Of a DNA stretch of 64,000 nucleotides, positions 9,401 to 16,936 are shown piece by piece. Numbering within the stretch: the first letter of the stretch is position 1; every line of letters begins with the position of its first letter. Both the position numbers and the translations under genes were made by a program. The stretch lies in assembly GCF_007741535.1 (NCBI RefSeq), contig NZ_CP036525.1, forward strand, positions 7,440,001-7,504,000. The letters run 5' to 3'. The notes below the pieces were generated by a model. That model worked only from the letters and a program-made list of their open reading frames with translations. It did not search any database and was not told the DNA's origin. This stretch comes from Rubripirellula lacrimiformis (lineage in GTDB: Bacteria > Planctomycetota > Planctomycetia > Pirellulales > Pirellulaceae).

Positions 9401-12278
9401 AGACGCCGCCCTGATCGCCACCGTCATAGTCCGACCACAACACGACATTCATGCCGCCCGGGTTCGTGGCAGTAATGCCGCTGCTTAGCTGAATTCGCGA
9501 AGCTGACTTTGCGGTGAACGTCGATACGTCGCCTCCCGTCTTGCTGATATTCGCCGCAATGTTGATGGCAGGGTTCGTCGTCGCCAAAGCCTGCAAGAAA
9601 ATGTCGCCCGTACCGGTGCTGGTTAAATCATTGGCCACCGTGATGATTCCACCGTAAGCCGTCACTCCGCCGCCCACCGTCAGCCCACTGGCCAACGAGC
9701 CGAGGTCACCGCTATTGAAAGTCACATTGCCAGTGTTCGTTGATTTACCAATCGTCAAGCCGCCGATCTTCTGGGCCGCGTCCGTGTTCCAGCTGAACCA
9801 GTCGGTGTCAACGTTTTGCCCGAACGCGGTGCCGAACGATTGCCAGGTCACGCTTCCGCTGGTGGCGATATCGGGGCGATTGTCGTTGAACCAGTATTGG
9901 TCAAACTGAATCGTGAGGTCCGCGGCGCTGGTCGGGACGGGGGTGCCAGATTTGGATCCCAGCGTGAGATCCGTATTGGCTTCCAGTTCCAAGTAACCTG
10001 TGGCCTTGTTGCCTTGCAGTGTGATGGGGCCGCTGCTGGCCAGAACGTCGTGTGTTCCAGTGCGGAACATCATGTCGGTCGCCTCGGCACCCGCATGGGC
10101 GTCAAGCAGAATGCCACCGCCATCACCGGTGGCATGAATCGACATGTTGGAAGCGAAGTCGATCCCGAAGCTTTTCGTCGAATCCGATGCACTCGCGTCG
10201 CCCACGATCACGATGGCATCCGAGGCCACCTTTGCGGAGGTGATCGTGGTATCGCCACCACCGTAGAAGTAGACGCCCTGGCCGTTGCTGTCGCTGGTCC
10301 CTGACTGCTGGCCAATGCCTTCGATATGAATTCCACCGGTGCCGCTGTCGATCGTTGTGCCACCACGGATGGCAATCCCTTCCGCACCATGGCCGTTGGC
10401 TGCGGTCGCCGTCGCCGATCGACCTCGGAGGCTGATGTCGCCGCCATTGGAATCGAGGGTTGTGCTAACGCCGGCATCCAATATCAACGCTTCGCTGGTG
10501 GACGCATTGTACCCTTGCGCGTAGCCGGTCCCCAGTTCATTGCCACCGCCCAGCGTGATGTCGCCACCGCCGGTCAGCAGGTCAATGGTTCCGCTTGTTC
10601 GGAGGTCGATCGTGCCGCCGCCCGAGCCATCGGTGTCGGAAGACAACAGCAGGTTGCCGGTTCCGGTTTCCAGATGAATGTTACCTGCGGCTGTTTCGTC
10701 GTGAACGTTCCGCTTCGCAAGCAGGCTCAGATTGGCACCATCGCCCGTCAGCCGAACCATGTGTTCGCCAACGAAGATGTCGCGATCTGCCTTCAACGTC
10801 AGCGAACCGGTTCCCGTAGAATCAATTTCATCCTGAACGAAAATGTCGCCTGCTTCGGCGCCGACCGTTTGCGTGCTGGTGTCCAGCGTGACGGACGTTC
10901 CAGCGTTCAGGGACGCTTCGATCGATGTTCCGGTGACGTCCCCACCCAACGCACTGATCACAATGTTGTAAGGATCCAGCAGCCAGTGTCCGCCGCGCCC
11001 CGCGTCCACCGTCACGGTGCTTTCAATATTCAGGTCATGCCCCGACGTTTCGATCTGTCCGCCGTTGCCCAGCAGATCGCCTGCTTGGGCCAGCAGCGTT
11101 CCGGCCACGCTGGTGATGGAATCGGAGTTAAAAATGTCCGACCACAGCACGATCGTTCCGCCGTCGCCGGTTTCGGTGGCTGATGCGTCAATCGTCGCGC
11201 CGGCATCCACCGTCACGGTGGTGGCGTGAGTGATGTCGCCGCTGCCCTGCCAGTCGCCGCCGACCAATACATCACCGCCGCCGTGCGTTCCAGTTGCATC
11301 GATCGACGAGTTTGTCGTTAGCTTGATGTGATCGGCTTCCATTTGCACGTGCCCGCCAACCGTGGTTCCGTAGCGGAAGTCGTCAAGACTTTCGTTTTCC
11401 GAGTCGTCCGCAGTTCGAAACTCTTGACGAGTCCCGCTACGATGCGCCGCGATCGTCCCATCGTGCAGGATCTTGCCATTCGGATTGACGAGGTAGACCT
11501 CGCCGCCGCTGGTGGCCGCACCGGTCGCTCGGATCGTGCCCGTGTTTTGAATCAATCCGGCCGTGGGACTGATCCCGCTTTCCAGCGTCGCCATCGATGG
11601 CTGCACATAGGTGACACCGTTATCGAGCGTCACGCTGCCGCCCGAGGCCAGCGTGATGTTGCCGCCATTGCTTTGGATGGTGCCGTGATTGGCGATGTCG
11701 CCAGCAATCAGGTGGGCACCGCCGGTGCCGGTGACGATCGATCCATTGTTGACGATACTGCCGGCGCCTTCGCCTCGCAAGAACGTCAAGGCCCCACCGT
11801 TCATGAAGTCTTGGTTGCCGATATCGAAGGTCGACGCGGTAAACCCGTTCGTGTTCACCATGCCCGAACTAGACACAACGATTCCCGACGGATTGACCAA
11901 GAAGACATTTCCATTGGAATTCAACGACCCGGCAATCGTCGACGGCATGTTGGGCGTCGTGACGCGGTTCAGAATCGCTGAACTGGCATCCGGCAGATTA
12001 AAATTAGCAGTGTTGCCCGCACCGATGTTGAAGGAATCCCAGTTCACGATGGCGCGGTTGGATGTCGCGTTCACATTCATCACGCCGCCGGATTGCGAGA
12101 TGGCGGCTTGTCCCGCAACGACGTCGGCACCGGTTGGCATCTGTGCTGACGCGTTACTCGCGGTCAAACCAACCGAACAGATGACGGCCAGTAACGCCGC
12201 TCTTTTTCTTCTAGCGGTTCGACTGATGCAGAAACTTGTTGCTGTGAACCGTCTCGCAGATGGACTGGAAAGAGTCAT
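462..12278 (-). CDS. Giant filamentous haemagglutinin-type exoprotein (TpsA) with YDG/MBG repeats
   Basis: This 3938-residue protein is the secreted partner of a two-partner secretion system. A long signal peptide (basic RTARRKRA, hydrophobic stretch, cleavage probably after ASA at residue 45) leads into the haemagglutinin secretion domain, which carries the hallmark NPSGI (129-133) and NPNGK (265-269) motifs. A very long region of Gly/Ser/Thr/Asn-rich short repeats follows (Thr-Ile-Gly-Lys-Ser-type units), expected to fold as a beta-helix. Residues of about 2670-3470 carry seven YDG-type units (KTYDG, VYDG, KVYDA) and at least one MBG-like unit. The C-terminus is polar and has no autotransporter barrel, as expected for TpsA. 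Residues 279-303 are encoded by an inserted palindromic element. The partner transporter is divergently transcribed. ATG at 12276-12278 precedes the signal peptide directly. The bound substrate is unknown; adhesion or aggregation is the family inference. Confidence 0.9.
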   Translation of the reverse strand: MTLSSPSARRFTATSFCISRTARRKRAALLAVICSVGLTASNASAQMPTGADVVAGQAAISQSGGVMNVNATSNRAIVNWDSFNIGAGNTANFNLPDASSAILNRVTTPNMPSTIAGSLNSNGNVFLVNPSGIVVSSSGMVNTNGFTASTFDIGNQDFMNGGALTFLRGEGAGSIVNNGSIVTGTGGAHLIAGDIANHGTIQSNGGNITLASGGSVTLDNGVTYVQPSMATLESGISPTAGLIQNTGTIRATGAATSGGEVYLVNPNGKILHDGTIAAHRSGTRQEFRTADDSENESLDDFRYGTTVGGHVQMEADHIKLTTNSSIDATGTHGGGDVLVGGDWQGSGDITHATTVTVDAGATIDASATETGDGGTIVLWSDIFNSDSITSVAGTLLAQAGDLLGNGGQIETSGHDLNIESTVTVDAGRGGHWLLDPYNIVISALGGDVTGTSIEASLNAGTSVTLDTSTQTVGAEAGDIFVQDEIDSTGTGSLTLKADRDIFVGEHMVRLTGDGANLSLLAKRNVHDETAAGNIHLETGTGNLLLSSDTDGSGGGTIDLRTSGTIDLLTGGGDITLGGGNELGTGYAQGYNASTSEALILDAGVSTTLDSNGGDISLRGRSATATAANGHGAEGIAIRGGTTIDSGTGGIHIEGIGQQSGTSDSNGQGVYFYGGGDTTITSAKVASDAIVIVGDASASDSTKSFGIDFASNMSIHATGDGGGILLDAHAGAEATDMMFRTGTHDVLASSGPITLQGNKATGYLELEANTDLTLGSKSGTPVPTSAADLTIQFDQYWFNDNRPDIATSGSVTWQSFGTAFGQNVDTDWFSWNTDAAQKIGGLTIGKSTNTGNVTFNSGDLGSLASGLTVGGGVTAYGGIITVANDLTSTGTGDIFLQALATTNPAINIAANISKTGGDVSTFTAKSASRIQLSSGITATNPGGMNVVLWSDYDGGDQGGVSIGGNVNTGGGHFWAGGSDVVAGSDTWNGLTVGNGPSVGQLNYNHNAMDLYADISTSGGDVLLWGGDGYSSGIDGIGVIGDRIISSGAGAITLIGDDINTGTITVNSTGHFTYQPNGNAWSSYGGQFDYTGTISGNTFTGAGDADWLKINDYNTLGGLTLGKIGNTTGIQVYQAVDVNGPINLYGGFINVNGNLTSLLAGAGVLLRSTGNISTDPSRRLQTNGGDITLWSDSDSSGQGYILVGQDSTLDSRTAADRTAGTHTIGGGKITLGGGTDDGSGSPSGYAIAVGADTTRAGINLGSTANSANTTNIYSGGGDVSMKGQSDSDTMGVMWLDGGTLDAGNTGRVNIEGVNTSTGHGVEIGAYNQGSSTIIRASGGSESVAAVKITGSTATTGGNLGVQLQKLTVQSLGSGRIDITGSTSGSGYGVGLYTANLLSANGSINVGGETAGITLDNTTIGQKAATPVTTSSSDINLTGDRLIVSGTNVVDTSGVLTVQPFSTSFSSTLNWPMSGLGTTSQLGGLTLGKSGNTADISINSAQNVDGVIQVYGGTLAINDDLISAATSGTGVLLHGSEIVQAAGVAVSTDGANIEYVAAGAPVTAGHDYAVSFVGTSGSKATVDAAGGDISISGSYGTTGVSGGSDRAIRISEAELKTSGSGTISMVGDATNNTSEVNVWGFQASDSIIQTESGAINLTMTGGKASANSRGMAIENSGFKILSESGAITLRDLAPVGLTGTYNGLYLRPSSSTDITIGADGATVATSSSDILIQSDRVFFDINGSFGNTINTSGNLVIESTADSFAGSPSLAGLNISGTPASLRIGKAGNVTGFTLSKNITTAGDQTYNGPVTLSGDSSFTSSNSIIEFANTVDSDSTARSLSVNAGSTGELTFNGGVGGGNALASLNITAGGGIQLNGGVVNSLGSQLYNSPVLLGADTHVSTIQSNIIFGSTVDSNSASTPWNLTATITPGNTYYWVDWIDWNPTNKTVTGTISVGSDVITVTYHNPQGIFGAQTNGGTNYWTGYNGAAFAGASPYVSSKVANGPTGSDIIQLEHAGQQTLSFSQSVENLAFNVVSLNGNGYGFDQDFTIESYSGFNGAGPGYFGSGDLVKTNVGNTFQLNDGGANGSSQSGYSEPHGTVRFGNAFSTLTWNSLSDETWNGFTVGISGTSNTAGSVQFNGAVGATTGLGAINVNGALQTTAAIANAASLNVTGLANLGGDITTSGNQGFGSAITIGSDLALTITDNGSIQAGSTIDGNHHLTVETDSAGNVTLKGAVGSKDALSDIDITTNELAAGDLTLAANGALEVDVSGDSTIGGTIAGSDVTLAKAGSGTLTLPGTNTYTGATKINAGTLNFLNDAPMTTSSGFQGLGSLTIQSVADSFSSAFNTSDFASSTGTSLGGLTIGKSTNTADVTIGSALIVDGDININGGNVAINSALTSQNSNTVSIHATGTVVDGASGYLSTDKLLVKASGATTLDSTSNAIGTFAFDGTSLKLVESNGFTIGSVGSTDGVTATGTINIATLAGDLTILQNVATTDATATAIVINAGQTAAAKTATGGNLIVSGSPTITVGSGGMATLMTGSVAGSTGLTDLIGSGSERFRYGSDEVATNFVKALVAGVNAIYREQPTIGGSIGDKSQTYGDSLATLTGSLTGIVNGDTLDQVFDGGVTVTGTESTSGHNVVGTHSINVGAEQLGYSSGTITGGTLTVTAKAITTPLVVDNKTYDGTTDASFTASANGVETGDLVSIGGTATFADKNVAVGKTVSVSGLSISGTDAANYSLGSTSGTSTADITAKSITVSGIAGVERVYDGSTAITLDASGTVFTGMVQGDNVNVTSATGTLDDKHAGAAKSVTIATTNYGGSDVGNYAITDQTATTANVTAKSISVSGIAANDKTYDGNRDAIVGLGGVTFNGMISGDDLTAAGTIGAFADKNAGSNKTVNLTGTTYGGSDAGNYAITDQATATASIAQKSLIVSGIIAADKTYDATTTATVDGSSVNFGGLVFGDTLSIDTLTGTFADKNAAAGKTVNLATTYTGADVGNYAITNQATSTAAITPSSVSVSGLTANNKVYDATTALTLSGTATVTAIAADDLQVTGSAIANFDNKNVGTSKAIVVSGLTLSGDDANNYSINQPAGLTADITPAPLTVTANNDAKFVTKTDAVGYAGASYSGFVAGEGTSDLTGSLAITRSGMGTDESADNYANALAAGGWSSDNYDITFATGDYTIVPADQLLVRFDNSTSTYGDLLGLQLLSAKYMDSGNTVHTLAAPSVVDGRYVFDDGSGGSAAFDVVLDGSSLSTSNHTNVGAFSLGMENVDITSGNFSNSVEIVGNHAVTRTAIDVGASGVSKTYDGNKSMVNLTLDQTGDITGDSFTLNGQGSYADRHAGTSLNYTVGNLELSGTDANNYYLSGGSTFSAADGAITPKNVTITAPTATKVYDGNTHYVATAPQLQAITDALGIAGDSVASITLTYDDKNVGSDKTLTASNISINDGNGGGNYNITFADDTSSSITRLGTVTWIGGTTGNWNDPANWAGGAVPDLANVANVVIPQGVTPTFDNTVNGPVEIDSLLGGSLQVDSGTLNVDGSLDVDTFTQDGGTVTAGTFNADDFAQNDGTLEVDDTFTVNNRFTQSTTGTIHVNGDVDITQTTGDLTVNQLSGDNVKLDSKTGDVNLEDLATHGNLDIDAAGDVTQISTGTIIVGETTTINAGDNIELGGFNNNFVGPVNATGHNIRLFDAHDGLTLGNIDASGNLNTASADGDLTQSEGTTIQVDGDTIVAAIGDVILDNPGNVFTGIVYMLADNGTIRQSAGDLLLGHAETIGDLTVTVENGSLGQTPTSTIEVGGNSSFTARTEIDLMNSGNRLGEQTTVDAPLYKLHSIDPLNIVRTGAALADSTMSESISQTTNDTFTRPASASQTDSQSGEHSGQSNGGWFEKFKMFVADLVSRGSVNSVNGQTAGLNAEQTGDETYLRPQGPT
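11371..11442. repeat. 72-bp palindromic element inserted in-frame in the haemagglutinin gene
   Basis: The left arm TAGCGGAAGTCGTCAAGACT (continuing TTCG) is almost the reverse complement of the right arm CGAAACTCTTGACGAGTCCC (continuing GCTA). The same element lies between genes at 38943-39012. The outer left arm and the central part appear at 18536-18590, and a right-arm-like half lies at 25777-25800. At 72 bp it adds exactly 24 codons, so the reading frame survives. It falls just after the NPNGK motif, in what should be a loop of the secretion domain. Confidence 0.85.
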
Positions 12279-12653
12279 CTAAGTGCCTAATTATTGGTGC
12301 CCCGAGATTCTCTGCCCGAGAATCCCTGTGCAACTCTTACCGATGTTTCGCATTTGTCAGTTAGGTTCTCCTGTCTTATTAGCGAAAGTGGGGCAACTGA
12401 TAGCCTGTGCCGATATTAACGGTGGGGAAATATCGACGTGAATTCTGAACGTTTGATGAACGCAGAACATTCCCCCTGTTCAATACAGCCGGAATTTTGT
12501 GCACAGCAAAGGAAATCGTTTCAATGCATTCTGCCACCGGATGACAGTCCATCACCCCTGCAGGCCGATTGCGTTCAATGAATGCGAAAGGCAATGGCGC
12601 GAAGGATTGTGTCAACAAGAGTGCCTTCCGTGGGGCAATTCAAGGATGATGGG
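12279..12653. promoter_or_regulatory. Divergent control region between tpsA and tpsB with two inverted repeats
   Basis: This 375-bp gap separates the start codons of the exoprotein and its transporter, so it must carry both promoters. Two perfect short inverted repeats stand out: GATTCTC-TGCCC-GAGAATC at 12306-12324, about 28 bp from the exoprotein start, and CGATATT-(11 bp)-AATATCG at 12411-12435. Either could be an operator, and the first could also be a 5'UTR hairpin. I could not assign -35/-10 boxes with confidence. Confidence 0.4.
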
Positions 12654-14420
12654 ATGCTTCGGACGATTTTGCGGGTTGCAATTGCGACCGGTGTGGCAGG
12701 TCTCGTGTGCTTTTTCAGTGCGGGGGCCCTGCATGCGCAAAACTACGAGGCATACAAACCTCTGAAGCTGCCCGTCCGGCCCGGTCAGATTCCGGAAGTC
12801 GATGCCAAGTCAGACTTGCCCCCCCGCGTAGAAGATGATCGCGTGTTGGTGGAAACACTCGACGCGGTCGTGATCGTAGATCAGAGCGACAAGATCGATC
12901 AATCGGCGGCGGTCGATTCGCTGGTCGGCATCCACTATGACTTCGACGAACCAGATTCGTTGGTCTATAAGCACGCCGTGCAGGCGATTGTGCAGCAAGC
13001 GATCGGGCAACCGATCACGCTGCGGCGGATCAACTCGCTGTCACGCGAAATCATCCAGCATTACCAGCGGTGCAAGCAGCCGATCGTTGATGTCGTCATT
13101 CCCGAGCAACGCATCACGGGCGGGACGCTGTATCTTGTCGTGACCGAAACCCGCATTGGTCGCGTGATGGTTCGCAGCGGACAGCATTTCGACTGCAAGC
13201 CTACTGCAAAATGGATTCAGCAGTCGCGTCGTGGCAATCGACTGTACGAACCGCACATCGAAAACGACCTGTTCTGGATGAACCAGAACCCGTTCCGGCG
13301 AGTCAGTGTCGACTTTCAGAAAGGTGACGCTGCGGGGACGACGGACGTGATCTACGAGACCGAAGACATGTTTCCGTTACGCGGTTACATGGGCATCGAT
13401 GATAGCGGCGTGTCCACGCTGAACTACGGTCGGTTTTTTGCTGGTTTCCAGTACGGGAATTTCCTCGGACGTGGCGGCATCTTGGGGTATCAGTTCACGA
13501 CGGACGAAGAGTTCAAATTGCTGCATGCCCACTCCGTCAGTTTGGATCAACCGCTCAACCGAGACTACGCGCTGCAGGCGTACGGCAGTTGGGCCGGCGT
13601 CGTACCGATGCTGTCCAGCGGGTTCGCCCAGGACGGTGAAAGTTATCAATTCGGTGGTCAACTGATTCGGCATCTCTCGCGAGACCGGTTCCACAGCCGA
13701 AACCTCAGTGCGGGATTCGATTTCAAGTCAACGAACAACAACTTGGAATTCGACGGTACCCAGGTCAGTGGCTCCGTCGCCGATCTGTTCCAACTTCGCT
13801 TTGGATACGACAGTTTCCAACGCATCGACAGGGATCAATACCGGCTGTTCCGAGCCGACATGTTCATCGGACCGGGTGGTGGCATGTCGGGCAGCCACTC
13901 GGCAGCCGCCTTTCATACGATTCGCCCCGGCACTTCGCCCGACTACGTCTATGGGCGGATGCGATACGAACGCGCCGACGTCGTGCGAGACGCTTGGTCG
14001 CTGACGACGCGATTGACCGGGCAGGCATCATCGGAACGACTGCTGTTCAGCGAAACGCTTGGTCTAGGTGGCTACGACACCATTCGAGGCGCCGACAGTC
14101 GAGCGTACAACGCGGATCACGGTTGGATTGCGAATTTCGAACTTGGCCCCAAGACCTATCGGTACGGCACCGCACAAAACCAACGAACGCTGCGAACTTA
14201 CGGGTTCGTCGATATGGGCAACGGTTACCTCGATCAGCCTCTTGCCGGCGAAGACGCTTACACGTTCGCTCTCAGCACTGGCGTTGGGATGCGATTCCAG
14301 GTCAGCGATCGTATCATCGCCCGGTTCGACTATGGATTCGGAATCGAGGAGATCGATGGAATTGGCCGAAGTGACCGTGGCCACTTTGGCGTCACATGGA
14401 TCCCTGGCCGCCGACTCTAA
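12654..14420 (+). CDS. ShlB/FhaC/HecB-family two-partner secretion transporter (TpsB)
   Basis: This is an outer-membrane pore that exports the divergently encoded haemagglutinin. ATG at 12654 is chosen because it opens directly into a signal peptide (LRVAIATGVAGLVCFFSAGA, cleavage near AHA-Q at 28/29); an upstream in-frame ATG at 12582 would add 24 non-signal residues. Residues of about 60-180 resemble POTRA modules (VDSLVGIHYDF, ITLRRINSLSREIIQHY, IVDVVIPEQRITGGTLYLVV). From about 230 to the end runs a barrel-like region with LGGYDTIRGADSRAYN (the VRGF-like box of loop L6) and an aromatic/basic terminal strand (VTWIPGRRL). The 588-residue length fits TpsB proteins. Confidence 0.88.
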   Translation: MLRTILRVAIATGVAGLVCFFSAGALHAQNYEAYKPLKLPVRPGQIPEVDAKSDLPPRVEDDRVLVETLDAVVIVDQSDKIDQSAAVDSLVGIHYDFDEPDSLVYKHAVQAIVQQAIGQPITLRRINSLSREIIQHYQRCKQPIVDVVIPEQRITGGTLYLVVTETRIGRVMVRSGQHFDCKPTAKWIQQSRRGNRLYEPHIENDLFWMNQNPFRRVSVDFQKGDAAGTTDVIYETEDMFPLRGYMGIDDSGVSTLNYGRFFAGFQYGNFLGRGGILGYQFTTDEEFKLLHAHSVSLDQPLNRDYALQAYGSWAGVVPMLSSGFAQDGESYQFGGQLIRHLSRDRFHSRNLSAGFDFKSTNNNLEFDGTQVSGSVADLFQLRFGYDSFQRIDRDQYRLFRADMFIGPGGGMSGSHSAAAFHTIRPGTSPDYVYGRMRYERADVVRDAWSLTTRLTGQASSERLLFSETLGLGGYDTIRGADSRAYNADHGWIANFELGPKTYRYGTAQNQRTLRTYGFVDMGNGYLDQPLAGEDAYTFALSTGVGMRFQVSDRIIARFDYGFGIEEIDGIGRSDRGHFGVTWIPGRRL

Positions 14421-14523
14421 GCCCATCACCCGAAGCGTTTTGGCGTTAGGATGGGGAACGTGCAATGCGGTCGGGATCGCATTTTCAACCTTTGAAACTC
14501 TGTAGAAAAAGAGCATTCAGCCA

Positions 14524-15327
14524 ATGGCTTCGCCGCGAAAACACGCTTACACAACCGAACCACAGGATCCCAATCCAGCTGCCGAGACGACGTTTGCCGA
14601 GCGTGCTCGAACGATGCTGTCGCTGAATCAAGTCGGTGTCATCTCCACTCAATCGGAAAAGTGCAAAGGGTTTCCGTTCGGTTCGACGATGCCGTACGCG
14701 TTGGATGCAAGCGGGCGGCCGCTGTTCCTGATCAGCGCGATGGCGATGCACACCAAGAACCTCCGTGTGGATCCTCGTGCGTCGCTGTTTGTCACCGACC
14801 CAACAGCGCATCTTGACCCGCTGGGTGCCGGCCGGTTAACGCTGGTCGGCAGCGCCGAACCAGTGCCCGATGACGAACTGGACGATGCACGTGCGGCGTA
14901 TTTAAGCCGCCATCCGAACGCCAGCTACTATGTCGACTTTGCCGATTTCTCGTTTTGGCGGCTCAATCCCTTGGACCTCTATTTTGTCGGAGGCTTTGGG
15001 GTGATGGGCTGGGTACAGGGCGAAGATTTCCAGAGCGCGGTTGCCGACCCATTGGCCGAAGCCGCCACGGGTATCTTGCAACACATGAATGACGACCATG
15101 CCGCTGCGATGCTGGATATCGCTCGCGCGGAGAAAGACATCGTCGCCTCGGAAGCAAAGATGACGGCGGTGGACCGGCTCGGTTTTCATTTGCGGCTTCA
15201 AACGCCAGAACGCATTCAATCGGTTCGTATCGGATTCCCCCACGAGGTCAAGAGTGCCGAAGAATGCCACCAAGTTCTTGTTGCGATGGTAAAGCAGGCT
15301 CGCGCCAATGAAACACCCGAACGCTAA
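14524..15327 (+). CDS. HugZ-like pyridoxamine-5'-phosphate-oxidase-fold protein with DUF2470 domain
   Basis: The 267-residue protein has an N-terminal split-barrel domain (about residues 20-165; NQVGVISTQSEKCKGFPFGS, LFLISAMAMHTKNLRVDPRA, RLTLVGSAEPV) and a C-terminal DUF2470 domain (about 180-262; ILQHMNDDHAAAMLDIAR). This is the layout of HugZ/HutZ haem-utilisation proteins and of FMN-binding relatives. The MNDDH motif is typical. Whether it binds haem or flavin cannot be told from sequence. It starts 103 bp after the transporter gene on the same strand, probably as its own unit, because no functional link to secretion is apparent. Confidence 0.8.
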   Translation: MASPRKHAYTTEPQDPNPAAETTFAERARTMLSLNQVGVISTQSEKCKGFPFGSTMPYALDASGRPLFLISAMAMHTKNLRVDPRASLFVTDPTAHLDPLGAGRLTLVGSAEPVPDDELDDARAAYLSRHPNASYYVDFADFSFWRLNPLDLYFVGGFGVMGWVQGEDFQSAVADPLAEAATGILQHMNDDHAAAMLDIARAEKDIVASEAKMTAVDRLGFHLRLQTPERIQSVRIGFPHEVKSAEECHQVLVAMVKQARANETPER

Positions 15328-15435
15328 CGCTTGGATGCGAAAGCCCGACGTGCATCCCGCTAGCCCGTTAGCCGGCTAGAAACGATCCGGCCTCTGGCTA
15401 CGTCGAGAGCTACTTGCTTGGCTGCTACTTGGCTG

Positions 15436-16509
15436 CTACTTGGCTGCTTCGACGGCTTGGTCCGCGTCGGCCTTGTCGCCTGCGTCCAATTCGGGTGCCT
15501 CTTGCGTCCGTCGGGCATCGGGTTCGTGACTCAATTCAATCATCAACGGAAAATGGTCCGAACCGATGGGTTCCAAGGTTTGCAATTGGACGACACGGAA
15601 ATCGTCGGAGTGAAAAAGATAGTCCAGCGGATACCGCATGAACCAAGATGTCGCATCGAAGGTAGAGAAGAAGCCGCGTCCTTCCCGCGGATCCAACATG
15701 CCGCTGACCTCCTGAAACAAATCCGTTGTCCGCGACCAGCCGACATCGTTCATGTCGCCCAACACGATCGCGGACTGGTCGTCAGCCACCTCGCGGCCGA
15801 CCAGCACCAATTCGGCGTCCCGTTTGGCGGTGCTTTCGCCGGGACGCGGAGGGTTGGGGTGGATCGCAAACACTCGCACGGGCTGGCCATTTCGCAGCCG
15901 GACGGATGCGTCGATCGACGGGATGTCGTCCTTCACCAACCCGCGAACGCGGCACGAGAGGACTTCCAGGTTGGTGTACAGTGCGATTCCGTATTTGTTT
16001 TCCAACGGGTGTTTCTTGACGAACGCAAATTGATCGTCCAACGATTCCAGATCATCCATCCAGCGATCATTCACCTCGCACAACACCAACAAATCCGGTT
16101 GCTGTCGCCGCACGATATCGATCACCGCCTGCGCGTTCTCGTTTTCCTGCAGCACGTTCATCGACACGATCCGCAGCCGTTTCGCTGGATCATCTGATCG
16201 CGCCGACTGCACGCTTTCGGGAGCGAAGGGCAGATAGGGAAAGATCCAGTAAACCTGAATCAGGCAACCAACCAACATCATCCCCATCAACCATTTAGTC
16301 AGCCACCGTCGACGGTAAAGCGCCAAGATCAACAGCGTGACGGTGTACACGAACAGCAATTGCAGACGCGGATAGTCGCCGATTCGAATCCACCACCAAT
16401 TGACCGGCAGAAGCGGGCCTAGTGCGGTGGCGTACAACACCGCACACCAAACCAGCACGGCGTACCAAAGCCAATTGCGATGGTTGCCATCGTCATCATG
16501 GTTCATCAT
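15436..16509 (-). CDS. Membrane-anchored endonuclease/exonuclease/phosphatase family protein
   Basis: Residues of about 10-110 form three hydrophobic segments (WLWYAVLVWCAVLYATALG, LLFVYTVTLLILAL, WLMGMMLVGCLIQVYWIF). The rest is an EEP-fold domain: LRIVSMNVLQEN (metal-binding Asn), PDLLVLCEVNDRW (catalytic Glu), VFAIHPNPPRPG, ILGDMNDVGWS and a final SDHFPLMIEL with the catalytic Asp-His pair. The acidic, Ala-rich C-terminus (DAGDKADADQAVEAAK) is encoded next to a small run of about 11-bp GGCTGCTACTT repeats at 15410-15450. The substrate is unknown (a nucleic acid or phosphoester). Confidence 0.85.
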   Translation of the reverse strand: MMNHDDDGNHRNWLWYAVLVWCAVLYATALGPLLPVNWWWIRIGDYPRLQLLFVYTVTLLILALYRRRWLTKWLMGMMLVGCLIQVYWIFPYLPFAPESVQSARSDDPAKRLRIVSMNVLQENENAQAVIDIVRRQQPDLLVLCEVNDRWMDDLESLDDQFAFVKKHPLENKYGIALYTNLEVLSCRVRGLVKDDIPSIDASVRLRNGQPVRVFAIHPNPPRPGESTAKRDAELVLVGREVADDQSAIVLGDMNDVGWSRTTDLFQEVSGMLDPREGRGFFSTFDATSWFMRYPLDYLFHSDDFRVVQLQTLEPIGSDHFPLMIELSHEPDARRTQEAPELDAGDKADADQAVEAAK

Positions 16510-16540
16510 TTTCTCGCTTGGCCAATCAAGGGTCGGGGCA

Positions 16541-16673
16541 GCTCAGCAACGAGCGATCAATACGTGTCGTTTCTTTCTCCCCCCTCTGTTTAACTCTGTC
16601 CCCCCGCAAACCGCTGCGCGGCGGGGGCGAGATGACTTTCATCGCGACACTGATTGATCGCTCGTTGCTTAGC
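16541..16673. repeat. 133-bp element with 26-bp terminal inverted repeats (MITE-like)
   Basis: The left end GCTCAGCAACGAGCGATCAA matches the reverse complement of the right end (TTGATCGCTCGTTGCTTAGC apart from one base). About 23 of 26 end positions agree. The interior carries a pyrimidine-rich tract and a GC-rich CCCCGC/GCGGGG stem. The interior and right part recur at 58803-58890, so the element is dispersed. It lies in the 427-bp gap 16510-16936 between two minus-strand genes; I see nothing else supportable in that gap. Confidence 0.65.
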
Positions 16674-16936
16674 GCGGTGGGTTGCCCGTTCGCAGCACCG
16701 GATGGTGCCGAAGTGCATTGGACACTTGCATCGATGTGCAAGATTCATGTCACGCAGCGGCGGTACCACGAACAAAGACAATGCAGCGTAGCCCGGTTCG
16801 TCGGTTCCCCACAAGCACTGGTCGTGCGGGGGATCATTTCCGGCCGATGGGTCACGGACGTCGTGGGGATGTGTGCGGCGAGTGATTCTGAAGCGGCGGC
16901 AAACCGACGATCGCAATCAACCAAGCTCACCAGCGT

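Noticed and set aside
15418-16197. 259-codon plus-strand open frame
   Set aside because: It is the shadow of the minus-strand EEP-fold protein, which has intact catalytic motifs.
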